Assembly: GCF_001507535.1 (NCBI RefSeq)
Contig: NZ_LQBN01000002.1
Span: 248,001-312,000, forward strand
Direction: 5' to 3'
Length of the DNA: 64,000 bases
DNA from: Thiomicrospira sp. WB1
GTDB taxonomy: Bacteria > Pseudomonadota > Gammaproteobacteria > Thiomicrospirales > Thiomicrospiraceae
Positions 35,244 to 45,643 of the stretch are shown here, in pieces; position 1 is the first letter of the stretch, and each line of letters starts with the position of its first letter. The translations under genes and the position numbers were made by a program. The notes beneath the pieces were generated by a model. It was given only the letters and a program-made list of their open reading frames with translations, did not search any database and was not told where the DNA came from.

Positions 35244-36014
35244 TTGGTTCAGCCTGTGACTCTTACCTTTATGGAACCCGACTGGTCACTCCCTGCTGGC
35301 GTGAAAGCCTGTGTGACGACACGGGAAACCGGCCACAGTCAGGGACCTTGGCAGGCAGGCAATCTGGCCGACCATGTGGGCGATTGCCCTGCGGATGTGG
35401 CCGCCAATCGCCAGGCGTTGCTGACGGCGTTGGGCGGTGGCGTGCAGCCGGTTTGGTTGGCTCAAACGCATTCTACTCACGCCCTCGCGATTGACAGGCC
35501 ATCTGTGCGGCTGGATGAGAAGGTGCCGCAGGCCGATGCCAGTTGGACGAATCAGAAGGGGCTGGCTTGTACGGTGTTGACGGCCGATTGCGCCCCGATT
35601 TTGCTCGCGGACCAAAACGCGACGGCAGTGGCCGCGATTCATGCCGGCTGGCGCGGTCTGGTCAATGGGGTGGTTGCAAACACCATCCGTGGCATGCCGG
35701 TCCCGGCCGATCAATTGCTGGCCTGGGTCGGCCCAACCATCGGACCGGCGCATTTTGAAGTTGGCGCGGAGGTTTTTCAGGCCTTTGTGGAAGCGTTTGA
35801 GGGCGCGGCGGCGTGTTTCCAACCAGTGCAGACGGCGCCGGATACGCATTACATGGCAGATCTACCAGGCCTGGTGAAAATTGCCATGATCCAGGAAGGG
35901 GTTCAGGCCATCACCCTTAGCGACCTCTGTACCTATTCAGACCCGCAACGCTTTTACTCCTATCGGCGGGAAGGGCAAACCGGCCGTCAGGCCAGTCTGA
36001 TCTGGCTGACCTGA
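35244..36014 (+). CDS. pgeF: PgeF/YfiH-family multicopper-like protein
   Basis: 256 residues from the TTG at 35244; the ATG at 35271 would give a start more typical of the family, but neither has a strong ribosome binding site. Metal-site residues of the YfiH family are visible: H76 in QTHS, C116 in TADCAPI and H133 in HAGWRGLVNG. In E. coli this protein edits peptidoglycan precursors wrongly carrying serine, and homologues act as purine nucleoside phosphorylase/deaminase. It follows rluD by 5 bases, as in E. coli. An exact copy of the ACCAGGCCTGGT motif lies in its coding sequence at 35864. Confidence 0.92.
   Translation: MVQPVTLTFMEPDWSLPAGVKACVTTRETGHSQGPWQAGNLADHVGDCPADVAANRQALLTALGGGVQPVWLAQTHSTHALAIDRPSVRLDEKVPQADASWTNQKGLACTVLTADCAPILLADQNATAVAAIHAGWRGLVNGVVANTIRGMPVPADQLLAWVGPTIGPAHFEVGAEVFQAFVEAFEGAAACFQPVQTAPDTHYMADLPGLVKIAMIQEGVQAITLSDLCTYSDPQRFYSYRREGQTGRQASLIWLT
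35864..35880 (+). repeat. Copy of the ACCAGGCCTGGTNAAAA motif
   Basis: ACCAGGCCTGGTGAAAA lies inside pgeF, where it encodes LPGLVK. The reading frame differs from that of the copy at 15174, so one conserved peptide does not explain both. Confidence 0.55.
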
Positions 36015-36029
36015 TCTGGCGCAGCTTGA

Positions 36030-38036
36030 TCAGAATTTGCCGGTATTGATCACCGCTTCCAGTTTTTCCAATGATTCCGGTAAGCCTTGCGCAATGACCA
36101 CATCGCCCGCGCGCAGGCGTGTGCTGGAGGCCGGGTCGTCGCCGCGCACGCTGCCACGTTTGATCGATTTGATTTCAACGCCCAGAGACTGAGTGGGCAG
36201 ATCTGCCAGGGTTTTGCCCACTGACCAGGCGCCGTCATCAACGTCGAAAGGTTGAATGATCTGGCCAACCTGTCCGTGATCAAACGGGATGGCATCGGTT
36301 TCCCCGAGGTAAAGCCCAGAGAGCAGACTGTAACGGTCCTGGCGGGCCTGCCGGGTCAGGCGCAGAACCTGGCTCGGCGGCTGGCCCAGCATCATCAGCA
36401 GATGTGAGGCCAGCATGATGCTGGCTTCGAAGGTGTCGGGGACGACTTCGGTGGCGCCGGCTTCGAGTAACTCTTCCAGATGACTCTCGTCCTGGGTTCG
36501 TACCAGCACAGGCAGGTCGGGTGCAATGCTTGACAGTGTTTTAAGGGTTTTCATGGCCGCATGGTGATCATGGTGCGTGATGATCGCGACTTTGGCCTGG
36601 TGGATATTGGTGGCTTCCATCAGGCTCTGTTTGGACGAGTCGCCGAAAAAGACCGGTTCCCCACTCTGTTGGGCTTCTTTGACCCGTTTGATGTCCATGT
36701 CCAGTGCGACATAGGGCACATGCGCCTGTTGCAGGAATTTGGCGGTGGTTTGTCCGACGCGACCGAAACCGGTCAAAACGACATGGTTGGAGAGGAATTT
36801 ACTTTCTTCTTTCAGTTCATGCGCCAGCTCGGCAAAGTCACTCTGATAGCTTTTGGAAAACAGCCATTGGGCAAAGCGTCCGTTGTATTTGATCATCATC
36901 GGCGTCACCATCATGCTGAGGACGGTGACCGTCAAGAGGATTTGTCCCAGCGTTTCCGACAACAGGTTGTCATTGATTGCCAGAGTCAAAATCACGAGCC
37001 CGAATTCCCCGACCTGGGCTAGTGAAAATGCCGTGCGCGCATTGACACCGGCCGGACGTTTGAATAGCGCCATGACAGCAAAAATCAACACGCCTTTGAG
37101 CAACATAATGCCGAGGGTAACCCCGAGGATGACCCACAGGTGGGTGGCGAGAATGTCTGGGGAGATCATCATGCCGACCGTAATAAAGAACAGCCCAAGC
37201 AAAATGTCCTGGAAGGGACGAATGTCGGCTTCAATTTGGTGGCGGTACTCGGTTTCCCCCAGCATCATCCCCGCCATGAACGCCCCTAGGGTCATGGAGA
37301 TGCCAAGCTCTTCGGTAAAGGCCGCCGCGGCCAGCACCACGGTGAGCACCGTGAGTGTGAACAGTTCCTGTGATTTGGCTGTGGCTACCTCATGAAACAG
37401 AGGCCGCAACACATAGCGTCCGGCCAGCAGCATTACCACGACCACAAACAGACCTTTGGCAAACGCCCAGCCCAGTTCTGTGGTGAGCGACTCCGCCGCG
37501 ACTTCGGGTTGGGCCATGGCCATACCCAGTGCGGGAATCAGGATCAACAGGGGGATGGCCATAATGTCCTGGAAAATCAGGATGCCGACGGTGGCTCGCC
37601 CGTGACGGGTGTGAATTTCCGACTGTTCGGTCAGTTGCTTGATCACAATCGCGGTCGAGGACAAGGCAAACGCTCCGGCCATCACCACCGAGGTTTCAAA
37701 GCTGAAATCCAGCAGTCGGGCCAACCCGTAGACGATCAATGCGGTCAGGCCAACTTGCAGGCCACCATAGCCGAATACCATGCGCCGCATGGCGACCATC
37801 TGCGACAGGGAAAATTCCAGACCGATGGCAAACAACAGAAACACAATCCCGAACTCAGCCAGAAAATGAATGCTGTCCTCATTGGCAATCAGTTCCAGCC
37901 CGTAAGGGCCCACAATGGCGCCGACAAGGATATAGTTGAGAATGGGGGGCAGGTGAATCCGTCGTGACAGAGACACCAGTCCCACGGTAATCACCAGCAG
38001 AAACACAATGTTGAATAGAATGTGATCAAACATCAT
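36030..38036 (-). CDS. Kef-type monovalent cation/proton antiporter with RCK domains
   Basis: 668 residues. About 12 membrane helices (5-390) form a CPA2-family exchanger. The cytoplasmic part has an RCK_N/TrkA-N Rossmann domain with VVLTGFGRVGQTTAKFL around 412 and a TrkA_C domain at about 570-660. NAD(H) or nucleotide binding to RCK domains usually gates such K+/H+ antiporters. E. coli KefB and KefC are glutathione-gated; the matching residues cannot be judged by eye. No KefF/KefG-type ancillary gene is adjacent. It starts 4 bases inside nadC (ATGA), so the two are in one operon. Confidence 0.88.
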   Translation of the reverse strand: MMFDHILFNIVFLLVITVGLVSLSRRIHLPPILNYILVGAIVGPYGLELIANEDSIHFLAEFGIVFLLFAIGLEFSLSQMVAMRRMVFGYGGLQVGLTALIVYGLARLLDFSFETSVVMAGAFALSSTAIVIKQLTEQSEIHTRHGRATVGILIFQDIMAIPLLILIPALGMAMAQPEVAAESLTTELGWAFAKGLFVVVVMLLAGRYVLRPLFHEVATAKSQELFTLTVLTVVLAAAAFTEELGISMTLGAFMAGMMLGETEYRHQIEADIRPFQDILLGLFFITVGMMISPDILATHLWVILGVTLGIMLLKGVLIFAVMALFKRPAGVNARTAFSLAQVGEFGLVILTLAINDNLLSETLGQILLTVTVLSMMVTPMMIKYNGRFAQWLFSKSYQSDFAELAHELKEESKFLSNHVVLTGFGRVGQTTAKFLQQAHVPYVALDMDIKRVKEAQQSGEPVFFGDSSKQSLMEATNIHQAKVAIITHHDHHAAMKTLKTLSSIAPDLPVLVRTQDESHLEELLEAGATEVVPDTFEASIMLASHLLMMLGQPPSQVLRLTRQARQDRYSLLSGLYLGETDAIPFDHGQVGQIIQPFDVDDGAWSVGKTLADLPTQSLGVEIKSIKRGSVRGDDPASSTRLRAGDVVIAQGLPESLEKLEAVINTGKF

Positions 38037-38905
38037 TGTTCTGCGTCCTGTGTCGTTTGGGGCAATTCAAAGCGCATGGAGTAATCCGTTGCCTGCAGGT
38101 GCTTGGTGATGGCGCCGGTGGAAACGAAATCCACACCGGTCTGACCCAGTTGCGGGCACTCGCTAAGCGTGACATTGCCGGAAGCTTCCAGCTTGGGGCG
38201 CTGGGTTCGAGCCGTTTGCGCCTTGACCCAGTCAACGGCCTGGGTGATTTGTGCCAGCGAAAAGTTATCAAGCATGATGGTGTCGGCCCCGCTGTGATAG
38301 GCTTCTTCGAGTTCGGCCATGGTTTCGGTTTCGACTTCGATGCTGACGCCCGGATGCGTCCGGCGAGCGCGTTGGACGGCCTGGGTGATGCCATGCGCTG
38401 CCATGATGTGGTTTTCTTTAATCAAAATTGCATCATACAAACCGATCCGGTGATTTTGTCCGCCGCCAGTATGTACCGCGTACTTTTGCGCTAACCTCAG
38501 TCCAGGGAGCGTTTTTCGGGTGTCGAGTAAGCGGGTGGTCTGGCTGTTGAGCGCTGCGACGTACGCATGCGTGGCAGTGGCAGTGCCTGACAGGGTTTGC
38601 AGAAAGTTCAGGGCCGTGCGCTCGCCGGTCAGCAATGAGGCGGCCTCCCCCCGAAGACGGCAGACAGTGGTATTGGGGGTAATTTGATCGCCTTCCTGAC
38701 AAAGCCACTCGATCTCGATCGACGGGTCCAGCTGTGCGAAGACCTGGTCAAACCAGGGCCGCCCGCAGATCACCGCCGCTTCTTTGGCAACGATGGTCGC
38801 CGTGGCAAGGCCGGAGGGAACCAGCGAGGCGGTCAGGTCCCCGGGGCCAATGTCTTCTTTCAGGGCGTTTTCAACGTCTTGGGGCAGGGTCTCAAAATAA
38901 TCCAT
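38033..38905 (-). CDS. nadC: Nicotinate-nucleotide pyrophosphorylase (carboxylating)
   Basis: 290 residues (E. coli 297). Typical stretches are GDLTASLVPSG near 22, SGTATATHAYV near 107, LLDTRKTLPGLRLAQKYAVHTGGGQNHRIGL near 131 (the substrate pocket), VEVETETM near 196 and SGNVTLS near 248. It makes nicotinate mononucleotide from quinolinate and PRPP. It is upstream of the Kef gene with translational coupling. ampD starts 126 bases away on the other strand; nadC and ampD are neighbours in many gammaproteobacteria. Confidence 0.95.
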   Translation of the reverse strand: MDYFETLPQDVENALKEDIGPGDLTASLVPSGLATATIVAKEAAVICGRPWFDQVFAQLDPSIEIEWLCQEGDQITPNTTVCRLRGEAASLLTGERTALNFLQTLSGTATATHAYVAALNSQTTRLLDTRKTLPGLRLAQKYAVHTGGGQNHRIGLYDAILIKENHIMAAHGITQAVQRARRTHPGVSIEVETETMAELEEAYHSGADTIMLDNFSLAQITQAVDWVKAQTARTQRPKLEASGNVTLSECPQLGQTGVDFVSTGAITKHLQATDYSMRFELPQTTQDAEQ

Positions 38906-39031
38906 TCACTTGGCTCGTGTTTCGTGGCTTTTTTTCCGTTAAAACGCCTATTATACTATGCCCTAACGGTTTGCGGGCGGGCGTCCGCATGAATCCTTTT
39001 TTTACAGAACGGCTCAGGAACTCGATGATCC

Positions 39032-39571
39032 ATGCAGATTGATCCCCACAGCCATTGTTTGACCGAGGCGTTGCTGATTCCCAGTCCCAATGCGGATGAG
39101 CGTCCGGATCCGGATGATATTTCCATGGTGGTCATCCATGGCATCAGTTTGCCGCCTGGCCAATTTCAGACCGAGGGTGTGACGCAACTCTTTACCAATA
39201 CACTGAACCCGAACGAGCACCCCTATTATGCCGAAATACAGCATTTGAAAGTGTCGTCTCACCTGTTTATAAGGCGTGACGGTGAGTTGATTCAATATGT
39301 ACCGTTTCATCGTCGGGCCTGGCATGCCGGTCAGTCGCAATGGCAAGGACGTCAGGCGTGTAACGATTTCGCGATTGGCATTGAACTGGAGGGAACCGAT
39401 ACCCTGCCTTATGACCCGCGGCAATACCAGCGTCTGAATCAGGTTCTGGCCCTGCTTAAGCAAACGTATCCGCGTTTGTCTGACCAGTCGGTGGTGGGGC
39501 ATTGCGACATCGCGCCCGGGCGAAAAACGGACCCGGGCGAGGCGTTTGACTGGTCATTGCTAAAAAGCTGA
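39032..39571 (+). CDS. ampD: 1,6-anhydro-N-acetylmuramyl-L-alanine amidase AmpD
   Basis: 179 residues (E. coli 183). Zinc ligands are H36 (VVIHGIS), H157 (VVGHCDIAPGRKTDPG) and D167; K165 and E118 (IGIELEGTD) are the catalytic pair. The stretch RRDGELIQYVPFHRRAWHAG is nearly the same as in E. coli AmpD. It removes the peptide from anhydro-muropeptides in the cytoplasm during wall recycling and so keeps any AmpC-type induction off. The residue after H36 is glycine instead of the usual asparagine, which is not a ligand. The ribosome binding site (AGGA) is rather far from the ATG. Confidence 0.95.
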   Translation: MQIDPHSHCLTEALLIPSPNADERPDPDDISMVVIHGISLPPGQFQTEGVTQLFTNTLNPNEHPYYAEIQHLKVSSHLFIRRDGELIQYVPFHRRAWHAGQSQWQGRQACNDFAIGIELEGTDTLPYDPRQYQRLNQVLALLKQTYPRLSDQSVVGHCDIAPGRKTDPGEAFDWSLLKS

Positions 39572-39579
39572 CTCAGCTG

Positions 39580-39810
39580 TCAGGCAATCCAGCCCCGTTT
39601 GGGTTTCTTTTTTTGTGTCCGTTTTTTGGGCAAAAATTTCAGACAAGGCCGACCGGAGGATTCCAGAACCACGGCACTTGGCATCTGAGTGGTTTTAAAA
39701 CCAAACGCTTTGCAGCCTCTGGGGTTGGCTTCGTCCCAGGTGATATAGAAATGCTGACATTGAAAGCAATCAATGGGCTCTGGCGTCCGGGGGTCATTGG
39801 TTTGACTCAT
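39580..39810 (-). CDS. Small conserved cysteine-rich protein
   Basis: 76 residues. Two cysteine pairs frame the protein: CFQCQHFYITWDEANPRGCKAFGF, then SSGRPC, suggesting a zinc-binding fold. The tail is strongly basic (KKRTQKKKPKRG), consistent with nucleic-acid contact. I recall similar short proteins in many proteobacteria, with the WD and MPS motifs conserved and no proven function; some are mislabelled as uracil-DNA glycosylase. It is convergent with ampD. Confidence 0.7.
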   Translation of the reverse strand: MSQTNDPRTPEPIDCFQCQHFYITWDEANPRGCKAFGFKTTQMPSAVVLESSGRPCLKFLPKKRTQKKKPKRGWIA

Positions 39811-39914
39811 TGGTCCTCATTAGTCATTTTTGCTTTAGCCTTTAAACCAGATGATAAAATTCATGCTCATAAAGTCAAGGTTGACATCCACAATGTTCGC
39901 TGGAAAGTGTCGCG

Positions 39915-39947
39915 CCCGTTGCAACGGGTTGGGCGCTTACGTATGAT
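39915..39947 (+). promoter_or_regulatory. Flavodoxin promoter with a palindrome over the -35 box
   Basis: TTGCAA (39919-39924), 17 bases, then TATGAT (39942-39947) form a good sigma70 promoter, 46 bases before the flavodoxin ATG. The perfect palindrome CCCGTTGCAACGGG (39915-39928) covers the -35 box, the place where a repressor or class II activator would bind. It does not look like a Fur box. Confidence 0.6.
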
Positions 39948-39992
39948 TTAAGAAATCCAAAGATCAACGAACCTGAAACAAAAGGAAACAAC

Positions 39993-40511
39993 ATGAGTAA
40001 AGTCGGATTGTTTTATGGCACCGATACGGGCAACACAGAACGTGTGGCGGATATGATCAAAGACAAACTGGGCTCGGACCAGGTTGAGGTGCATGACATT
40101 GCCTCGGCGTCACCTGATGACTTTGCCCAATACGACAAGATCATTCTGGGACAGCCAACCTGGTATTACGGTGAACTGCAGTCCAGCTGGGACGATTTCT
40201 GGGATGAATTCAAAGGCATCGATTTTACCGGTAAAACTGTGGCCTGTTTCGGTCTGGGCGATCAGGCGGATTACGCCGAATACTTTCTGGATGCGATGGG
40301 CTTTATGCATGATGTGGCGGTTGAAAATGGCGCCACGCCGGCAGGTTATTGGCCGACCGACGGCTATGAGTTTGACGAGTCCAAGGCGGTCACCGAAGAC
40401 GAAGAGTTTTTTGTGGGGCTGGCGATTGATGAAGACCAGCAACCTGAGTTAACCGCAGGGCGGGTCGATGCCTGGGTGGATCAGATCAAGGAAGAAATGG
40501 AATTAAGTTGA
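39993..40511 (+). CDS. fldA: Long-chain flavodoxin
   Basis: 172 residues. The FMN phosphate loop is GTDTGNTE (9-16); the flanking aromatic residues are in PTWYYGELQ around 58 and GLGDQADYAEYF around 93. An insert of about 20 residues in the last strand marks the long-chain FldA type. The protein is very acidic, as usual. It is a low-potential one-electron carrier replacing ferredoxin under iron shortage or serving biosynthetic enzymes. AAAGGA precedes the ATG. It is monocistronic, with its own promoter and an intrinsic terminator. Confidence 0.94.
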   Translation: MSKVGLFYGTDTGNTERVADMIKDKLGSDQVEVHDIASASPDDFAQYDKIILGQPTWYYGELQSSWDDFWDEFKGIDFTGKTVACFGLGDQADYAEYFLDAMGFMHDVAVENGATPAGYWPTDGYEFDESKAVTEDEEFFVGLAIDEDQQPELTAGRVDAWVDQIKEEMELS

Positions 40512-40541
40512 TTGGATGGCGGGAAGCCCATGCATGATCGT

Positions 40542-40567
40542 AAAACGGCCCGATAAGGGCCGTTTTT
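40542..40567 (+). terminator. Intrinsic terminator after flavodoxin
   Basis: AAACGGCCC and GGGCCGTTT form a 9-base stem around loop GATAA, followed by T residues. It ends the flavodoxin transcript; the opposite strand also carries a run of T, so it may serve hflD as well. Confidence 0.85.
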
Positions 40568-40586
40568 GTTTCCGGGTGGCTTTTTT

Positions 40587-40603
40587 ACCAGGCCTGGTAA
40601 AAA
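40587..40603. repeat. Copy of the ACCAGGCCTGGTNAAAA motif, symmetric version
   Basis: Here both flanks match: five T before and five A after the 12-base palindrome, so the whole 22-base site (40582-40603) is a perfect palindrome. It lies between the flavodoxin terminator and the 3' end of hflD, in intergenic DNA, which rules out codon bias as its cause at this spot. Confidence 0.65.
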
Positions 40604-40614
40604 CGACAGGCGTT

Positions 40615-41295
40615 TTAACGCTCGTCGGTGGTGTCGTTGGGGGCGTCGTCGGATGCGCTTGTTTCCGGTCGATGCAGTGCTTGTACGGCCTGCAGGTATT
40701 TTTTCCGGCTGAGCAGCAAGCCCCAGCGCGTCCCACCAACCTGGCGCCATAGCAGGGCAGCGCGCAGACCGGCCAGCAGGAGCGCCCGAATTTTGTTGGC
40801 CACTTTCGGATTCTGCAGATGACCGTGTTGGCCATTGACCATAATCCGGGGATTGATCTGGCTGATGTTTTCACTGTATGCGCGGGCCAGGGTGGCGATC
40901 ACGTTTTCATGGTAGTCGCCAAAATGATTGCGCTGGGTCCGAGACGAATCAATCGTGCGGGCGACCTTGTCCAGGACGCCTTTTTTGGAGACGTTTTTTT
41001 CCAGAATCATTAAGCTCAGAACATACTTCGTGACTTCGATATTGCGATTGGTGGTTGCCTGCGCGCCATTCATCTGGTTGAGCAAGGTGAGGACGCCGGT
41101 CTGGATATTGGCCACATCGCCACCATAGACGTCCAGTGTCTGATCCGGATTGTCGCAATAAAGCGAATCAATGCTGACCTCATAGGCGCGCTGTGAGGCC
41201 TGACCGGTCGTTGCCAGCTCAAACACCAACTGAGCGGCCTGGTAAATGCCGCTCAGGGCGATGGCTTTGTCATGAAACGTGTAAGCGTTGCTCAT
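40615..41295 (-). CDS. hflD: High-frequency-lysogenization protein HflD homologue
   Basis: 226 residues, all-helical, matching HflD (E. coli 213): [16 protein letters not shown] at the start, then [16 protein letters not shown] near 43 and [38 protein letters not shown] near 143. In E. coli the protein lies on the cytoplasmic face of the inner membrane and was found through phage lambda CII; its housekeeping role is unclear. It overlaps mnmA by 4 bases (ATGA), the conserved mnmA-hflD pair. The last 30 residues are a variable polar tail. Confidence 0.92.
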   Translation of the reverse strand: MSNAYTFHDKAIALSGIYQAAQLVFELATTGQASQRAYEVSIDSLYCDNPDQTLDVYGGDVANIQTGVLTLLNQMNGAQATTNRNIEVTKYVLSLMILEKNVSKKGVLDKVARTIDSSRTQRNHFGDYHENVIATLARAYSENISQINPRIMVNGQHGHLQNPKVANKIRALLLAGLRAALLWRQVGGTRWGLLLSRKKYLQAVQALHRPETSASDDAPNDTTDER

Positions 41296-42449
41296 AATGG
41301 TCTCTCAAAGAAAAGTTCGGCTTGGTTGAATTCATGGTGACGGCTGTCGATGACGGCGCCCCCCAGACAGTCCTGCCCCCGGTAAAACACGATGGATTGA
41401 CCGGGGGTAATGGCCGTTTGTGGTGTATCAAAGGCAACCAGTAAACGTTCGTCTGACTGAGCCAGAATCTGACAGGGCTGCTGGGGCTGGCGATAGCGGA
41501 TTTTGGCTTCCAGCTGTGTCTGCGAAGGCGGTGGTTCGCCGGCGACCCAGTCCATGTGTACGGCCGTCAGGTATCGGTGGTTGAGCAAAGGGTGATCTTC
41601 GCCCTGAACCACGATCAGGCGGTTGTGTTCCAGGTCCTTGTCCGCTGCGAACCAGGGAAGGTTGCCCTTGCCATGTCCGCCGCCGATGCCAAGGCCTTTG
41701 CGTTGACCGAAGGTGTAATACATCAACCCCTGGTGCTCGCCCAGATGCTCGCCTTCGTCGCTGACCATTTCACCGGGTTGGGCAGGCAGATATTGTTGCA
41801 GAAAGTCGCGAAAGTTGCGCTCGCCGATGAAACAGATGCCGGTGCTGTCTTTTTTATTATGGGTAATCAAACCTGTTTCGGCAGCGATCTCACGCACACG
41901 CGGTTTGGCCAGGTCGCCCAGCGGAAACAGAGATTTTGCCAGCTGGGCTTGGCCCAGCGTGTACAAAAAGTAGCTCTGGTCTTTATTGCGATCGTGCCCT
42001 TGATACAGATGAAAACGGCCGTGTTCATCTTCATGGCGAATCGCATAATGACCGGTGGCAATGAAGTCCGCGCCCAGTGACAGGGCATGGTTCAAGAAGG
42101 CTTTAAATTTCACTTCCTTATTGCAGAGAATGTCCGGGTTCGGGGTGCGCCCGGCCTCATACTCGTGCAAAAAGTGGGTGAAGACCCGGTCCCAGTATTC
42201 CTTGGAAAAGTTTTCAACATGCAAGGGGATGTCCAACGTTTCGCAAATGGCGAGCACATCCTTTAAATCTTCTGCGGCCGGGCAATAGTCCTCGGTGTCA
42301 TCGCCTTCCCAGTTTTTCATGAACAGGCCTTCCACCTGATAGCCTTGCTGTTTTAGCAGCAGCGCGGCGACCGAAGAATCCACGCCGCCGGAGAGGCCCA
42401 CAATCACTTTGGTGTCGGCAGGTGGTTTGGAGGAAGAAAACTCAGGCAT
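41292..42449 (-). CDS. mnmA: tRNA-specific 2-thiouridylase MnmA
   Basis: 385 residues (E. coli 368). The ATP-pyrophosphatase loop is GLSGGVDSS at 18-26. The catalytic cysteines are C109 ([12 protein letters not shown]) and C206 ([11 protein letters not shown]). [22 protein letters not shown] is a further family marker, and the C-terminal beta-barrel is complete. It puts sulfur on U34 of tRNA-Lys, -Glu and -Gln using the Tus relay. An N-terminal extension of about 10 residues is not conserved. No rRNA or tRNA gene is close. Confidence 0.96.
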   Translation of the reverse strand: MPEFSSSKPPADTKVIVGLSGGVDSSVAALLLKQQGYQVEGLFMKNWEGDDTEDYCPAAEDLKDVLAICETLDIPLHVENFSKEYWDRVFTHFLHEYEAGRTPNPDILCNKEVKFKAFLNHALSLGADFIATGHYAIRHEDEHGRFHLYQGHDRNKDQSYFLYTLGQAQLAKSLFPLGDLAKPRVREIAAETGLITHNKKDSTGICFIGERNFRDFLQQYLPAQPGEMVSDEGEHLGEHQGLMYYTFGQRKGLGIGGGHGKGNLPWFAADKDLEHNRLIVVQGEDHPLLNHRYLTAVHMDWVAGEPPPSQTQLEAKIRYRQPQQPCQILAQSDERLLVAFDTPQTAITPGQSIVFYRGQDCLGGAVIDSRHHEFNQAELFFERPL

Positions 42450-42513
42450 AGAACTCTGGGCACTTTTTGTGAAACGTTTTAAAGCTGTTTATTTTAACAT
42501 GTTTCAACCCTTT

Positions 42514-43176
42514 TCATGAGGTCGGAGCAGGCACACGCCTCCATTGCCCCGGAAGAAGGGCGTCGAGTGTCCAGGGCCCGATCTGGGTACGGATCAGGCG
42601 CAGGGTGGGAAAGCCGACATGAGCAGTCATGCGACGGACCTGACGGTTGCGACCTTCGGTCAGTGTCAAGGTGAGCCAACTGGTGGGGATGCTCTGTCGG
42701 GTGCGGACCGGCGGGTTGCGAGGCCAAAGCCAGTCCGGCTCCGGCACTCTGTGTGCTTTGGCAGGTCGGGTCAGGCCATCTTTCAGCGTCACGCCGCGAG
42801 CTAATTGGGCCAGTGCCTGATCGGTTATCTCGCCTTCCACCTGCACCAGATAGGTTTTGGCCTGTTTGTGTCGAGGGTGCGCCAGCCGATGCTGGGTGGG
42901 ACCGTGGTCGGTTAAAATCATAAGCCCTTCCGAGTCGCGGTCCAGCCGTCCGGCAGGGTAGACATCGTTTAATCCGATGTAATCGGCCAGCGTGGGTCTG
43001 GGCGGTTGTTGGCGGTCTGTGAACTGCGACAGCACGTTAAACGGTTTGTTAAACAGAATCAGAGTGGGTGATGTATCCAGCGTCTGCCTGTCTGGCTGTT
43101 TGGAATTGGATTGGCGGGCCTTGCGTTGCTTATGCTGTTTGATCAGGGCTTGGGTCTTACCGGTTTTTTGGGGCAT
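42514..43176 (-). CDS. rluE: 23S rRNA pseudouridine synthase, RluE type
   Basis: 220 residues (E. coli RluE 217). The first 35 are basic and disordered. There is no S4 domain; the catalytic aspartate is D79 in [37 protein letters not shown] and the following GPWTL are the RsuA/RluB/E/F-family C-terminal motif in its RluE wording. The enzyme modifies U2457 of 23S rRNA in E. coli. RsuA-type alternatives are less likely because the S4 domain is lacking. In some gammaproteobacteria rluE neighbours icd, as it does here (divergent). Confidence 0.88.
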   Translation of the reverse strand: MPQKTGKTQALIKQHKQRKARQSNSKQPDRQTLDTSPTLILFNKPFNVLSQFTDRQQPPRPTLADYIGLNDVYPAGRLDRDSEGLMILTDHGPTQHRLAHPRHKQAKTYLVQVEGEITDQALAQLARGVTLKDGLTRPAKAHRVPEPDWLWPRNPPVRTRQSIPTSWLTLTLTEGRNRQVRRMTAHVGFPTLRLIRTQIGPWTLDALLPGQWRRVPAPTS

Positions 43177-43316
43177 GAAGTTTGTGCGGCCTTTGCGCTT
43201 GTTCGCCGTAGTGGTTAGAATAGCGTCATTCTATCATTGCTCAGGCCTCATTGCAGGCGTCCCGCCCGGCCTGACTGCAAGCCCGTTTCCCACTGTTTTG
43301 ACTGATGCAAGGATGA

Positions 43317-45560
<2,244 letters not shown>

Positions 45561-45643
45561 ACCGTTTTGGCTTGGCGGCGGCAAAAGGTGAGTCGGAGCA
45601 GCGCAACCGAACTGTTAAGCCAGAAACCTGAGGAGCGGTTACC

